From Sediminibacterium sp. (GTDB lineage Bacteria; Bacteroidota; Bacteroidia; Chitinophagales; Chitinophagaceae), in NCBI GenBank assembly GCA_016786865.1, contig JAEUVE010000022.1:1-64000 (forward strand): a stretch of 64,000 bases of DNA. Direction: 5' to 3'. The translations under genes and the position numbers were made by a program. Shown here piece after piece: positions 16,304 through 24,830 of this stretch. The notes under the pieces were generated by a model, which had not been told where the DNA came from, ran no database searches, and saw only the letters and a program-made list of their open reading frames with translations. Within the stretch, counting starts at the first letter, position 1. Every line of letters begins with the position of its first letter.

Positions 16304-17989
16304 ATGCTAACGACTGAATTCTGGAAGCTGCTGGCCGGCCTGGCCTTTTTTTTATATGGCATGAGCCACCTGGAAGAATCGCTAAAACAAGCGGAGGGCC
16401 GGTCTTTTAAATTGTTTCTGCAAAAGAATACCCGCAACAAATTCATAGCCATCATCAGCGGCCTGGTGATCACAGCCATTCTGCAAAGCAGCTCCATTGT
16501 GAACCTGATGGTATTGTCTTTTGTGGGAGCCGGCATGCTCTCTATGCGCAATGCCATGGCTGTAGTACTGGGGAACAATATTGGCGGCACATTCAACAGC
16601 TGGCTGGTTGCCCTGCTGGGCTTTTCCGTAGACCTGAATATCCTGACCCTGCCGCTCATCGGAATTGCCGGTGTTGCCATGATTGCGTTCAAAAACAAAG
16701 ACTTTGTTGCCAAATCGGCAAAGTTTCTGCTCGGACTGGGCTTCCTGTTTCTTGGATTTCAGTACATGAAGGAAAGCATGGATTCCCTGTTTAAACATTT
16801 CGACTTCACGCCTTACCTGTCGTACAGCCGGATTATTTTTGTATTGATCGGATTTGTGATCACCGCACTTATTCAAACCAGTTCTGCAACCGTAGCGCTC
16901 GCGCTCAGCGCCTTGTATGCCAAAATTATTCCGATTGAAACAGCTGTTGTACTGGTATTGGGCGCAGAACTGGGTACCACCATTAAGGTTGTACTGGGCG
17001 CCATGGGCGGAATCCCTGCCAAAAAAAGAGTGGCTCTGGGCAACTTTATGTTCAACATGTCTACTTCCATTTTCGGCTTTGTGTTACTGGAGCCCATCAT
17101 TCAGGTCATCAGTGGACCGCTGGGCATCCAGGATCCCATTTTCATATTGGTTGCCTTTCAGACCTTTATTAATATTGTTGGGGTAATTGTATTTTATTTC
17201 TTCTTAAACCGGTTTGGCGATTTTCTAGAAAGCAGGTTCAATGAGGAGAAAATTACCGTAACTGTTTTTCTTCCCCTCACCAGTCCGGAACTCTCCAATA
17301 CGGCGGTAGATATGATGGAAAAAGAAGCCGGGCTCTTCATCGACAGGGCAATTCGCTTCAATATGGAAGTATTTCATATTGACCACAAAGGCATACCCGA
17401 TACCGCTTTTGAACAATACGAAACCAAACAGACCCAGCTCAGGGGAACCATCTCACATAAAGAAAAATACAACCTGTTAAAAGAAGCCGAGGGAGAAATA
17501 CTTTCTTTCTACGCCAAAATGCTGGAGCACCACCATCGCAGGGAAGACCTGAACAGAATGAACAAACTGATTGAAGCGGTAAGGAACGCTATGTATGCAG
17601 CAAAAGGCATGAAAGATATTTATCCGGACCGACAGGAACTCAGCAACTCCATTATAGATATTCAATACGATCTATATACCGAACTGAAAGAACAACTCAC
17701 CGGATTCTACAAGGCATTGATTGAAGCATTCAATACCAGCGACCTCCGGGAAAGTATGCAGCAACTGGACAACCTGATGGAAGCGCTTAAAGCATCCTTC
17801 AATAACCGGATCGATCATTTTTATACGCATGCCGGAAATGATGGTTTGCAGGAAAAAGACATCTCCACCATGTTCAATATCAACCGTGAATTGTATTCTT
17901 CCTGCAAAGCCATTATTCAGTCGGTAACAGATTATAAACTCAATGCTGTAGAAAATCCGGACAACAACGAACAGATACCTTCTGTATAG
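16304..17989 (+). CDS. Na/Pi cotransporter family protein with PhoU-like C-terminus
   Basis: This inner-membrane protein has 561 residues. The first 310 hold two inverted repeats with the family's QSSS/QTSS motifs (ITAILQSSSIVNLMVLSFVG and ITALIQTSSATVALALSALY), and the start LLAGLAFFLYGMSHLEESLK is diagnostic. It should bring in phosphate with sodium. Residues of about 340-545 are helical and PhoU-like (DRAIRFNMEVFHID, SFYAKMLEHHHRREDLNRM), a regulatory domain common in this family. The gene starts two bases after the small protein at 15915 and is convergent with hppD. Confidence 0.95.
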   Translation: MLTTEFWKLLAGLAFFLYGMSHLEESLKQAEGRSFKLFLQKNTRNKFIAIISGLVITAILQSSSIVNLMVLSFVGAGMLSMRNAMAVVLGNNIGGTFNSWLVALLGFSVDLNILTLPLIGIAGVAMIAFKNKDFVAKSAKFLLGLGFLFLGFQYMKESMDSLFKHFDFTPYLSYSRIIFVLIGFVITALIQTSSATVALALSALYAKIIPIETAVVLVLGAELGTTIKVVLGAMGGIPAKKRVALGNFMFNMSTSIFGFVLLEPIIQVISGPLGIQDPIFILVAFQTFINIVGVIVFYFFLNRFGDFLESRFNEEKITVTVFLPLTSPELSNTAVDMMEKEAGLFIDRAIRFNMEVFHIDHKGIPDTAFEQYETKQTQLRGTISHKEKYNLLKEAEGEILSFYAKMLEHHHRREDLNRMNKLIEAVRNAMYAAKGMKDIYPDRQELSNSIIDIQYDLYTELKEQLTGFYKALIEAFNTSDLRESMQQLDNLMEALKASFNNRIDHFYTHAGNDGLQEKDISTMFNINRELYSSCKAIIQSVTDYKLNAVENPDNNEQIPSV

Positions 17990-18001
17990 ATGTAGGGCAG
18001 C

Positions 18002-18021
18002 CTGAGCCAAGACTGGCTTAG
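18002..18021. terminator. Hairpin between convergent Na/Pi and hppD genes
   Basis: CTGAGCCA (18002-18009) pairs with TGGCTTAG (18014-18021) through one GU and a four-base loop, overlapping the hppD stop codon. No T-run follows on either side, so termination is uncertain. Confidence 0.35.
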
Positions 18022-19142
18022 AGATTTCCCCTGCTGTCCTGTTCCCTTTCGAGTGCTTCAAACAACGCTTTGAAATTTCCCTTCCCAAAACTTTTGGCTC
18101 CCTTGCGTTGTATGATTTCGAAAAACAAAGTAGGACGATCCTCCACGGGTTTGGAGAAAATCTGCAACAGATAACCCTCATCATCCCGGTCTACCAGGAT
18201 ACCCAGTTCCTTCAATGGCTCCAGGTCTTCCTCAATGGCACCTACCCTGCTGAGCAGATCATCGTAATAGGTAGTCGGTACTTTCAGGAATTCTATACCC
18301 CTTTTTTGAAGTTCTGTTACGGTTGCCACAATATTGTTGGTGGCCAGCGCCACATGCTGACAACCTTCCCCGTCATAAAATTCGAGGTATTCTTCTACCT
18401 GCGATTTTTTCTTTCCTTCCGCAGGTTCATTAATCGGAAATTTCACATAACCATTTCCGTTACTCATCACCTTGCTCATCAGGGCAGAGTATTCGGTGGA
18501 GATATCTTTATCATCGAAGCTGAGGATATTGTGGAAGCCCATCACCTCCTCATAAAACTTCACCCATTTGTTCATCTGGTTCCACCCTACATTGCCTACA
18601 CAATGATCTACATACAACAAACCCGTATCAGTGGGATTATAGGCGCTCTCCCATTTACGGTACCCGGGCATAAACACACCCTTGTAGTTTTTACGCTCAA
18701 TGAAAAGATGTACCGTATCTCCGTATGTATGAATGCCACTCATCACCAGTTGTCCTTGTTCATCTTCCAGGTGGGTTGGCATCATATAAGATACTGCTCC
18801 GCGCCGGGTGGTTTGTTCCCATGCATCTGTGGCATCATCTACCATCAGGGCCAATGCCTTTACGCCATCCCCGTGCTTATAAATATGATCTGCCATGGGG
18901 TTCTGGGAGGTAAGCGGTGTTGTAAACACAAACGTAAGTTTATGCTGACGTACGGCATAGCTGGCCCTGTCTTTTACACCTGTTTCCGGGCCGGCATAAG
19001 CCAGGCTCTGAAATCCGAAAGCGGTTTTGTAAAAATGGGCAGCCTGCTTGGCATTGCCAACATAGAATTCTACATAATCTGTACCGTGCAACGGTAAGAA
19101 ATCAACAGCAGCTGTGCTCGCATTAGCAGCAATCGTGTTCAT
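18018..19142 (-). CDS. hppD: 4-hydroxyphenylpyruvate dioxygenase
   Basis: This Fe(II) enzyme turns 4-hydroxyphenylpyruvate into homogentisate in tyrosine breakdown. The 374-residue length and two tandem vicinal-oxygen-chelate domains fit the family. Iron ligands are seen in YVDHCVGNV (His), GCQHVALATNNI (His) and TLFFEIIQRKG (Glu). The C-terminus GYLLQIFSKPVEDRPTLFFE and KSFGKGNFKALFEALEREQ match the helix that closes the active site. Homogentisate dioxygenase and other pathway genes are not in this window. It diverges from purK, with a 240-base gap that holds a short hairpin. Confidence 0.97.
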   Translation of the reverse strand: MNTIAANASTAAVDFLPLHGTDYVEFYVGNAKQAAHFYKTAFGFQSLAYAGPETGVKDRASYAVRQHKLTFVFTTPLTSQNPMADHIYKHGDGVKALALMVDDATDAWEQTTRRGAVSYMMPTHLEDEQGQLVMSGIHTYGDTVHLFIERKNYKGVFMPGYRKWESAYNPTDTGLLYVDHCVGNVGWNQMNKWVKFYEEVMGFHNILSFDDKDISTEYSALMSKVMSNGNGYVKFPINEPAEGKKKSQVEEYLEFYDGEGCQHVALATNNIVATVTELQKRGIEFLKVPTTYYDDLLSRVGAIEEDLEPLKELGILVDRDDEGYLLQIFSKPVEDRPTLFFEIIQRKGAKSFGKGNFKALFEALEREQDSRGNL

Positions 19143-19335
19143 ATAAATGGTTTTATGTAATGGTGTATAAAAGAAAACGGCGTGAGACTCCTCCGGCAGG
19201 AGGATGCAAAAGGATTATGCACCCATGGCCAATGTTTCCATCAGCAGGAAGTACCCGAATCGGGTATCGTTGAAGATTTTATGCGGATAATCGGGTATCA
19301 CCGGAACGAAAATAGGGATTTGTCGGGAGTTTTTG

Positions 19336-19357
19336 ACCAACCTGTAAATTGGTTGGT
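19336..19357 (+). other. Hairpin in the purK leader
   Basis: ACCAACC (19336-19342) and GGTTGGT (19351-19357) form a perfect 7-base stem ending 25 bases before the purK ATG, so it may affect translation. The rest of the 240-base hppD-purK gap holds a second small hairpin (CTCCT / AGGAG near 19189-19203) and no recognisable promoter. Confidence 0.35.
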
Positions 19358-19382
19358 TATCTTCGCTGTACATCAGCTTATT

Positions 19383-20513
19383 ATGAAAGTAGGAATCCTC
19401 GGAGGCGGTCAATTGGGCCGAATGCTGCTGCAGGCAGCCGCCAACTATACGGCAGAAACATATGTATTGGAAAATGACCCCGGATGCCCTGCTGCACATC
19501 TTTGTCATCATTTTGTTCAGGGAGATATTACCAGTTACGATGCAGTGTATGCCTTTGGCAAAGGACTGGATGCCATTACCATCGAAATTGAGTCGGTGAA
19601 TGTAGATGCATTAGAGCAACTGGAAAAGGAAGGCGTTCGGATCTATCCCACTCCTGCTGCCATCCGCATCATTAAAAATAAAATTGTTCAGAAACAGTTT
19701 TACAAAGACCATGGAATACCCAGTTCCGATTTTATGATTACACAAAACAGGGCCGAAGTAGAAGCCCTGCCGGATTTCTTACCCGCCGTGCACAAGATCG
19801 GCGAAGGTGGGTACGATGGCAAGGGTGTTCAGGTTTTAAATACGACAAACGACCTGGTGAATGCATTTGATGCTCCGGGAGTTTTGGAAAAGAAAGTAGC
19901 CATTCAGAAAGAAATTGCACTCATTGTAGCACAACATAACGACGGCAGTACAGCCATTTATCCTGCATCCGAAATGATGGTAAACCCCGTACTTAACCTG
20001 CTCGACTATCAGGTAAGCCCTGCACGGATTCCGGAGAAAGTGCTCTGGGTAGCAGAAGCGGTGGCCATCAAACTGGTAAAAGCCTTACAGAGTCCGGGCT
20101 TATTTGCCATTGAAATGTTCATCGACAACAAAGACGAGGTGTGGGTAAATGAAACGGCGCCACGTGTTCACAACAGCGGCCACCACACCATCGAAGCCAA
20201 TCACTGCAGCCAGTACGATATGCTCTGGAGAATCATCCTTGGGTATCCGCTGGGAAACACAGCTCCGATTTTACCTGCTGCCATCATCAATATCATTGGT
20301 GCCGAAGGGCACAGCGGCCCGGCCCATTACGAAGGGCTGGAAGAGGTATTGAAGATCGACAATGCTTTTGTGCATCTGTATGGAAAAAAACAAACCAAGC
20401 CAGGCAGAAAAATGGGACATGTAACCGTCATGCATTCCAATTACCACGACCTGACACACAAAGCCAACAAGATCAAAAACCTGTTGCGGGTGGTTGCCGA
20501 AAGCAAATCCTAG
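19383..20513 (+). CDS. purK: 5-(carboxyamino)imidazole ribonucleotide synthase
   Basis: PurK uses ATP and bicarbonate to convert AIR to N5-CAIR in purine synthesis. The ATG at 19383 starts the family's N-terminal Rossmann motif (MKVGILGGGQLGRMLLQAA); an open frame extends 67 codons upstream but shows no PurK sequence. The product is 376 residues. ATP-grasp features include KIGEGGYDGKGVQVL, a partly degenerate VAIQKEIALIVAQHNDGS, and the metal and ATP site WVNETAPRVHNSGHHTIEAN. purE is not adjacent. The gene is convergent with the DUF3078 gene, 9 bases away. Confidence 0.96.
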   Translation: MKVGILGGGQLGRMLLQAAANYTAETYVLENDPGCPAAHLCHHFVQGDITSYDAVYAFGKGLDAITIEIESVNVDALEQLEKEGVRIYPTPAAIRIIKNKIVQKQFYKDHGIPSSDFMITQNRAEVEALPDFLPAVHKIGEGGYDGKGVQVLNTTNDLVNAFDAPGVLEKKVAIQKEIALIVAQHNDGSTAIYPASEMMVNPVLNLLDYQVSPARIPEKVLWVAEAVAIKLVKALQSPGLFAIEMFIDNKDEVWVNETAPRVHNSGHHTIEANHCSQYDMLWRIILGYPLGNTAPILPAAIINIIGAEGHSGPAHYEGLEEVLKIDNAFVHLYGKKQTKPGRKMGHVTVMHSNYHDLTHKANKIKNLLRVVAESKS

Positions 20514-20522
20514 CAGTTGTTA

Positions 20523-21476
20523 TTATCGGCGCTTGATATTGATCGGTTTCAAAAAACCGATACCAATCAGGCTCTTGGACTGTAGCCCCGGAGCATCTTT
20601 GGTAGGACCAAATAAACGAACGTCGTCGTCGTAAATCAGGTCGAGCGTATAAGTGGCGGAAAAATATTTATTGATTTTGAATGAGAAGAGGTTGGTCATG
20701 AACAGGTCTACATTTTGCGGATCATGCTGGTAGTTGGAGAAAAGGTCCACCCTTCCCCTGTAGTTCACATTCTTTGCTATAACGGTATTGTAGTTTACAT
20801 TCACGAATGCACCAATCTCATTAAAGGAACGGGCTCCTTTGGGCACCCCATATCCACCTTTTTCCGATAAGGTTTTGTTGGCCATTACAATCCACCTCGA
20901 AGTTAACGGAGACAGGAACACCGATAATTTGGCATCCGGCTTGTAATCGAACCCGGCCGACAAAATGAAATATCCGGGAGAAAGTAAGGATGAAGTATAG
21001 TTGCCCACATTATTGGAGTAGGTATAGCCATCAAAAAATTGTGTACGGAAATTGAACAGGGCCGTCAGAAACCATTTTCCCACGGTATCCATCTTATAAC
21101 CATACTTGCTCAGGTAATCGAAACGGTCATCGTTTTTGCGGCTGCCCTGGCTGGTAGATTGTATATAACCCAGATTTATGTCTATATTATTATCCCAGCC
21201 ATGCCGGTTTTTCTTGTAATAAATGAAATAATTAAAATAACCATTCACGGTGAGCGAAAAATTGTCGCCACCCGCCGCCCAGTTGCTCAGGGAACCCTGT
21301 GCGAGGTTAAAGCTCATGAGTCCCCCTCTTTTCCAGTTCCAGGTGGTAGAAGTGTCGTTGTCTTTCTTGATATTCCGGTTGGCCTCCCGCTTCAGGGCCG
21401 TTACCACATTGTCTTGCGCCAATACAACAGTTCCACAGCAAAGCAAAACCAGTAAGAGCAAGACCTTTACATTCAT
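20523..21476 (-). CDS. DUF3078 domain-containing outer-membrane protein
   Basis: I chose the ATG at 21476 because it gives a good signal peptide (MNVKVLLLLVLLCCGTVVLA, then QDNVV) and because the upstream in-frame start at 21500 lies inside the promoter box. The 317-residue product has DUF3078-type sequence: WKRGGLMSFNLAQGSLSNWA, AGGDNFSLTVNGYFNYFIYY and ARSFNEIGAFVNVNYNT. It is rich in alternating strands and aromatic residues, consistent with a beta-barrel. Function unknown. It diverges from miaB. Confidence 0.9.
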   Translation of the reverse strand: MNVKVLLLLVLLCCGTVVLAQDNVVTALKREANRNIKKDNDTSTTWNWKRGGLMSFNLAQGSLSNWAAGGDNFSLTVNGYFNYFIYYKKNRHGWDNNIDINLGYIQSTSQGSRKNDDRFDYLSKYGYKMDTVGKWFLTALFNFRTQFFDGYTYSNNVGNYTSSLLSPGYFILSAGFDYKPDAKLSVFLSPLTSRWIVMANKTLSEKGGYGVPKGARSFNEIGAFVNVNYNTVIAKNVNYRGRVDLFSNYQHDPQNVDLFMTNLFSFKINKYFSATYTLDLIYDDDVRLFGPTKDAPGLQSKSLIGIGFLKPINIKRR

Positions 21477-21497
21477 AATCACTACGTTTGGGGGGTA

Positions 21498-21505
21498 CAA
21501 ATATA
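21498..21505 (-). promoter_or_regulatory. -7 box TATATTTG of the DUF3078 gene
   Basis: On the minus strand TATATTTG matches TAnnTTTG exactly and ends 21 bases before the ATG at 21476. Transcription would therefore begin downstream of the alternative start at 21500, ruling that start out. Confidence 0.5.
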
Positions 21506-21568
21506 GGAGAACCCGCTAATTTTTTCTAAACATTCGCTGACAAACTGGCATAAGTTCGCCGATTTGTT

Positions 21569-21576
21569 TACCTTTG
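21569..21576 (+). promoter_or_regulatory. -7 box TACCTTTG of the miaB operon
   Basis: This is an exact TAnnTTTG match, 19 bases before the miaB ATG and identical in sequence to the ahcY -7 box. No clear -33 TTTG was found. Confidence 0.5.
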
Positions 21577-21595
21577 ACCTCCTAATATAAAGTGG

Positions 21596-23029
21596 ATGGA
21601 ATTGGTTGATTTTGGCAATAAAATACATGATGAACAGCGGCAGGGAGAGGCTTTCGGCACCATCCTGGCCAGTAACCCCAACAGTAAAAAATTCTATATA
21701 GAGAGTTATGGCTGTGCCATGAATTTTTCCGACAGTGAAGTGGTTGCTTCCATCCTGAATACAGAAGGATTTGGCTCCACAACCACCTTTGAAGAAGCGG
21801 ACCTGATCCTGGTAAATACCTGTTCGATCCGGGAAAAGGCAGAACAGACGATCCGGAAGCGCCTTACAGAATTCAGAAAGGCCAAAAGAAACAAACCCGG
21901 AATGCTGATCGGTGTGTTGGGCTGTATGGCAGAACGGCTGAAATCGAACCTGCTGGAAGAAGAAAAACTGGTAGACCTGGTAATCGGGCCGGATGCTTAC
22001 AGAACACTTCCTGATTTGATCAAAGAGGCTGAGGGCGGACAAAAGGGTGTGAACGTAATGCTGAGCAGAGACGAAACCTATGGAGATATTGCCCCGGTCA
22101 GGCTGAATACCAATGGCATCACCGCATTTGTATCCATTACCCGTGGTTGCAATAATATGTGCAGCTTTTGCGTGGTGCCTTTTACCAGGGGCCGTGAAAG
22201 AAGCAGAGACAGCCGGTCGATCATTTCCGAAGTAGAAACGCTCGTTAAAGACGGATACAAGGAAGTAACCCTGCTTGGCCAGAACGTAGACAGTTATTAT
22301 TGGGTAGATGACAGTACGGGAACTGCTACCACATTTGCCCAGTTGTTGGAGCAGGTAGCCCAGGTAAGTCCGGATCTCTGGGTTCGGTTCAGTACCTCCC
22401 ACCCCAAAGACATCACCGATGAAGTACTGCATACCATGGCCCGGTACGACAATATTTGCAAATGCATTCACTTACCGGTACAAAGTGGCAACAGTCGGGT
22501 GCTGCAACTGATGAACCGTACTTATACCCGTGAGTGGTATATGGCCAAGGTAGACCGCATCAGAACCCTGCTACCCGATTGCAGCATCACTTCCGACATC
22601 ATCAGCGGTTTTTGCACGGAAACGGAGGAAGAACACCAGGATACCCTCAGTATCATGGAATACAGCAACTACGACATGAGTTATATGTATTTCTACAGCG
22701 AACGTCCGGGAACGCTGGCTGCCAGAAGATACCAGGATGATGTTCCGCTGGAAACAAAGAAGAGAAGGCTTCAGGAAGTAGTGGATATGCAGGGGGTACT
22801 GTCTAGAAAAAGCAATCTGAATGATATCGGAAAAACGTTTAAAGTACTGATTGAAAGCAGCAGCAGAAAAAGTGATGCAGACTGGCAGGGACGAACCAGC
22901 CAAAATAAAATCACGGTATTCCCCAAAACAGATGCAGACCTGAAACCAGGCAGCTATGTATGGGTTAAGATCAACGACTGTACCCGGGCCACCCTGCTGG
23001 GAAATATTGTAGACACTCCACAACATTAA
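21596..23029 (+). CDS. miaB: tRNA-2-methylthio-N6-dimethylallyladenosine synthase
   Basis: MiaB is a radical-SAM enzyme that adds a methylthio group to i6A37 of tRNAs reading U-starting codons. The 477 residues show the N-terminal [4Fe-4S] cysteines ([32 protein letters not shown]) and the radical-SAM cluster [20 protein letters not shown]. The last part looks like a TRAM RNA-binding domain ([32 protein letters not shown]). It heads an operon with the sigma-54 activator, which starts 6 bases after its stop. Confidence 0.97.
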   Translation: MELVDFGNKIHDEQRQGEAFGTILASNPNSKKFYIESYGCAMNFSDSEVVASILNTEGFGSTTTFEEADLILVNTCSIREKAEQTIRKRLTEFRKAKRNKPGMLIGVLGCMAERLKSNLLEEEKLVDLVIGPDAYRTLPDLIKEAEGGQKGVNVMLSRDETYGDIAPVRLNTNGITAFVSITRGCNNMCSFCVVPFTRGRERSRDSRSIISEVETLVKDGYKEVTLLGQNVDSYYWVDDSTGTATTFAQLLEQVAQVSPDLWVRFSTSHPKDITDEVLHTMARYDNICKCIHLPVQSGNSRVLQLMNRTYTREWYMAKVDRIRTLLPDCSITSDIISGFCTETEEEHQDTLSIMEYSNYDMSYMYFYSERPGTLAARRYQDDVPLETKKRRLQEVVDMQGVLSRKSNLNDIGKTFKVLIESSSRKSDADWQGRTSQNKITVFPKTDADLKPGSYVWVKINDCTRATLLGNIVDTPQH

Positions 23030-23035
23030 TATTCT

Positions 23036-24313
23036 ATGGATTTACAAAGTATTAAAAACAGGTTTGGCATCATCGGCAATTCGCCGGCTTTGAACCATGC
23101 CCTCAACACAGCTGTTCAGGTGGCGGGAACGGACCTGACGGTTCTGATTGTTGGAGAAAGTGGTGTGGGAAAAGAGGTTTTTTCGCAGATCATTCATTCT
23201 TTGTCTGCCAGAAAGCACAACTCTTTTATTGCCGTAAACTGCGGAGCCATTCCGGAGGGTACTATCGACTCGGAATTGTTTGGTCACGAAAAGGGATCTT
23301 TTACCGGTGCCGTAGACAGCCGCAAGGGGTATTTTGAAACCGTTAGCGGCGGTACCATATTCATGGATGAGATCGGAGAAATGCCGCTGGGCACCCAGGC
23401 GCGTTTGCTTCGGGTGCTGGAAACCGGTGAATTCATTCGTGTTGGTTCCTCCAAAGTGCAGAAAACCGATGTTCGGGTGATTGCAGCCACCAACCGGGAA
23501 CTGCTGGAATTCACCCAAAAAGGACGCTTCCGGGAAGACCTGTACTATCGTTTAAGCACCGTACCCATCCGGGTACCTTCACTACGCGACCGTAAGGAAG
23601 ACATACTCCTGCTCTTTAGAAAATTTGCCGTTGATTTTGCTGAACGTTATAAAACTGCTCCGGTACAACTGGATGAAGAAGCCAAGCAAATGCTGATTCA
23701 TTATCCATGGCCGGGAAATGTGCGTGAGCTCAAAAATATTGCTGAGCAGATTTCTGTGCTGAGTCCCAACCCGCAGATCAGTGGTAAAGAAATGCGTATA
23801 TTTCTTCCGGAGAAAAAGGAAAACAGGTTCCCTGTTCTGGCAGCCGGACATGCCCCTTCGGGTGAGTTTGCCAATGAACGGGAAATTCTGTACAAACTCT
23901 TCTTCGATATGAAGAAGGATGTAACCGAATTGAAAAAAATGTTTCTTGAAATTCTGCAGAACCCTTCCCTGGCAGGTACTGCAGCCAATTACACCAAAGA
24001 ATCCATCCTGAACGATTTTACCACCATTCCGGAGAACCCTGCGCCAGCGATTCCTGCTGGAACCGTGGTAAGCAGCCAGCCGAGCCTGTTGCCGGTAACA
24101 CCTGCCAACCCGCATCCGGTGCTGCTCAGCAACGATGAAATTCAGCAACACGAAGAAATTGAGGAGTCGCTGAACATCATGGACAAGGAAAAAGAACTGA
24201 TCATAAAAGCGCTGAAAAAACACAAGGGCAAACGCAAAGATGCATCCATGGATCTGGGCATCAGTGAAAGAACGCTTTACCGTAAACTAAAAGAATATGA
24301 TATTGACGAATAA
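23036..24313 (+). CDS. Sigma-54-dependent transcriptional activator without receiver domain
   Basis: This 425-residue AAA+ activator has Walker A GESGVGKE (residues 40-47), the sigma-54 contact loop GSFTGA (GAFTGA variant), Walker B-like GGTIFMDEIGEMPLGTQARL and a C-terminal Fis-type helix-turn-helix (KRKDASMDLGISERTLYRKL). The AAA+ domain starts at about residue 10, so there is no N-terminal sensory domain. Residues of about 260-385 form a low-complexity, Pro-rich linker between AAA+ and DNA-binding parts. It sits between miaB and lptE and overlaps lptE by 17 bases. No signal input is visible, so activity may be set by abundance or a partner. Confidence 0.93.
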   Translation: MDLQSIKNRFGIIGNSPALNHALNTAVQVAGTDLTVLIVGESGVGKEVFSQIIHSLSARKHNSFIAVNCGAIPEGTIDSELFGHEKGSFTGAVDSRKGYFETVSGGTIFMDEIGEMPLGTQARLLRVLETGEFIRVGSSKVQKTDVRVIAATNRELLEFTQKGRFREDLYYRLSTVPIRVPSLRDRKEDILLLFRKFAVDFAERYKTAPVQLDEEAKQMLIHYPWPGNVRELKNIAEQISVLSPNPQISGKEMRIFLPEKKENRFPVLAAGHAPSGEFANEREILYKLFFDMKKDVTELKKMFLEILQNPSLAGTAANYTKESILNDFTTIPENPAPAIPAGTVVSSQPSLLPVTPANPHPVLLSNDEIQQHEEIEESLNIMDKEKELIIKALKKHKGKRKDASMDLGISERTLYRKLKEYDIDE

Positions 24314-24809
24314 GAAATGGTACCTGGTACCCCTGCTCCTGTTATTGGTATTCGCCGGTTGCAGGGTCTATACTTTCAACGATGCCGTGATTCCCTCCGA
24401 AGTTAAAACAGTGAAGATCGGTTTCTTCGAAAACAGGGCCAGGTATGTAAACCCGCAACTGAGCCCCAAACTAACCGATAAGGTTCAAACCAAGATTACC
24501 TCACAAACCAAGCTGACCCGAACCAACAACGATGATGCGCATTACATCATCAATGGAACGATCACCAACTATGATCCGAGCCAGACCGTGGGTGTATCTG
24601 CACAACAAGCCAGCACCAACCGTTTAACGGTAACCGTTCACATAGTATTCAAGAAAACACTGGAAAACAAAGTGGAGGAATTTGATGTATCCCGCAGTTT
24701 TGATTATTCTGCCAATCTAAGCCTGCAGCAGGCCGAGGGACAATTACTGGATGAAGTGGTCAGAACCATTACCGATGAAATCTTCAACCGCATTTTCTCA
24801 AACTGGTAA
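24297..24809 (+). CDS. lptE: LPS-assembly lipoprotein LptE
   Basis: This 170-residue outer-membrane lipoprotein has a signal ending in the lipobox LLLVFAGC, with Cys22 as the lipidated residue. The mature part fits the Bacteroidota LptE family (VKTVKIGFFENRARYVNPQL, SPKLTDKVQTKITSQT, LLDEVVRTITDEIFNRIFSN). LptE plugs LptD and helps insert lipopolysaccharide in the outer membrane. The ATG lies inside the end of the sigma-54 activator gene (17-base overlap), which points to coupled translation. Confidence 0.92.
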   Translation: MILTNKKWYLVPLLLLLVFAGCRVYTFNDAVIPSEVKTVKIGFFENRARYVNPQLSPKLTDKVQTKITSQTKLTRTNNDDAHYIINGTITNYDPSQTVGVSAQQASTNRLTVTVHIVFKKTLENKVEEFDVSRSFDYSANLSLQQAEGQLLDEVVRTITDEIFNRIFSNW

Positions 24810-24830
24810 TCCAGTAGTATATTTGATTGT

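Noticed and set aside
18108..19097. Plus-strand open frame of 329 codons over hppD
   Set aside because: It is antisense to hppD, which has all metal ligands. Its composition is that of a reverse-complement shadow.
19182..19382. In-frame extension of purK upstream of the MKVGILGGG start
   Set aside because: The 67 extra codons show no PurK sequence, and the ATG at 19383 begins the conserved Rossmann motif.
21482..22471. Minus-strand open frame of 329 codons covering miaB
   Set aside because: miaB on the plus strand has intact radical-SAM motifs. The antisense frame is rich in Phe, His and Cys, shows no family features and begins inside miaB.
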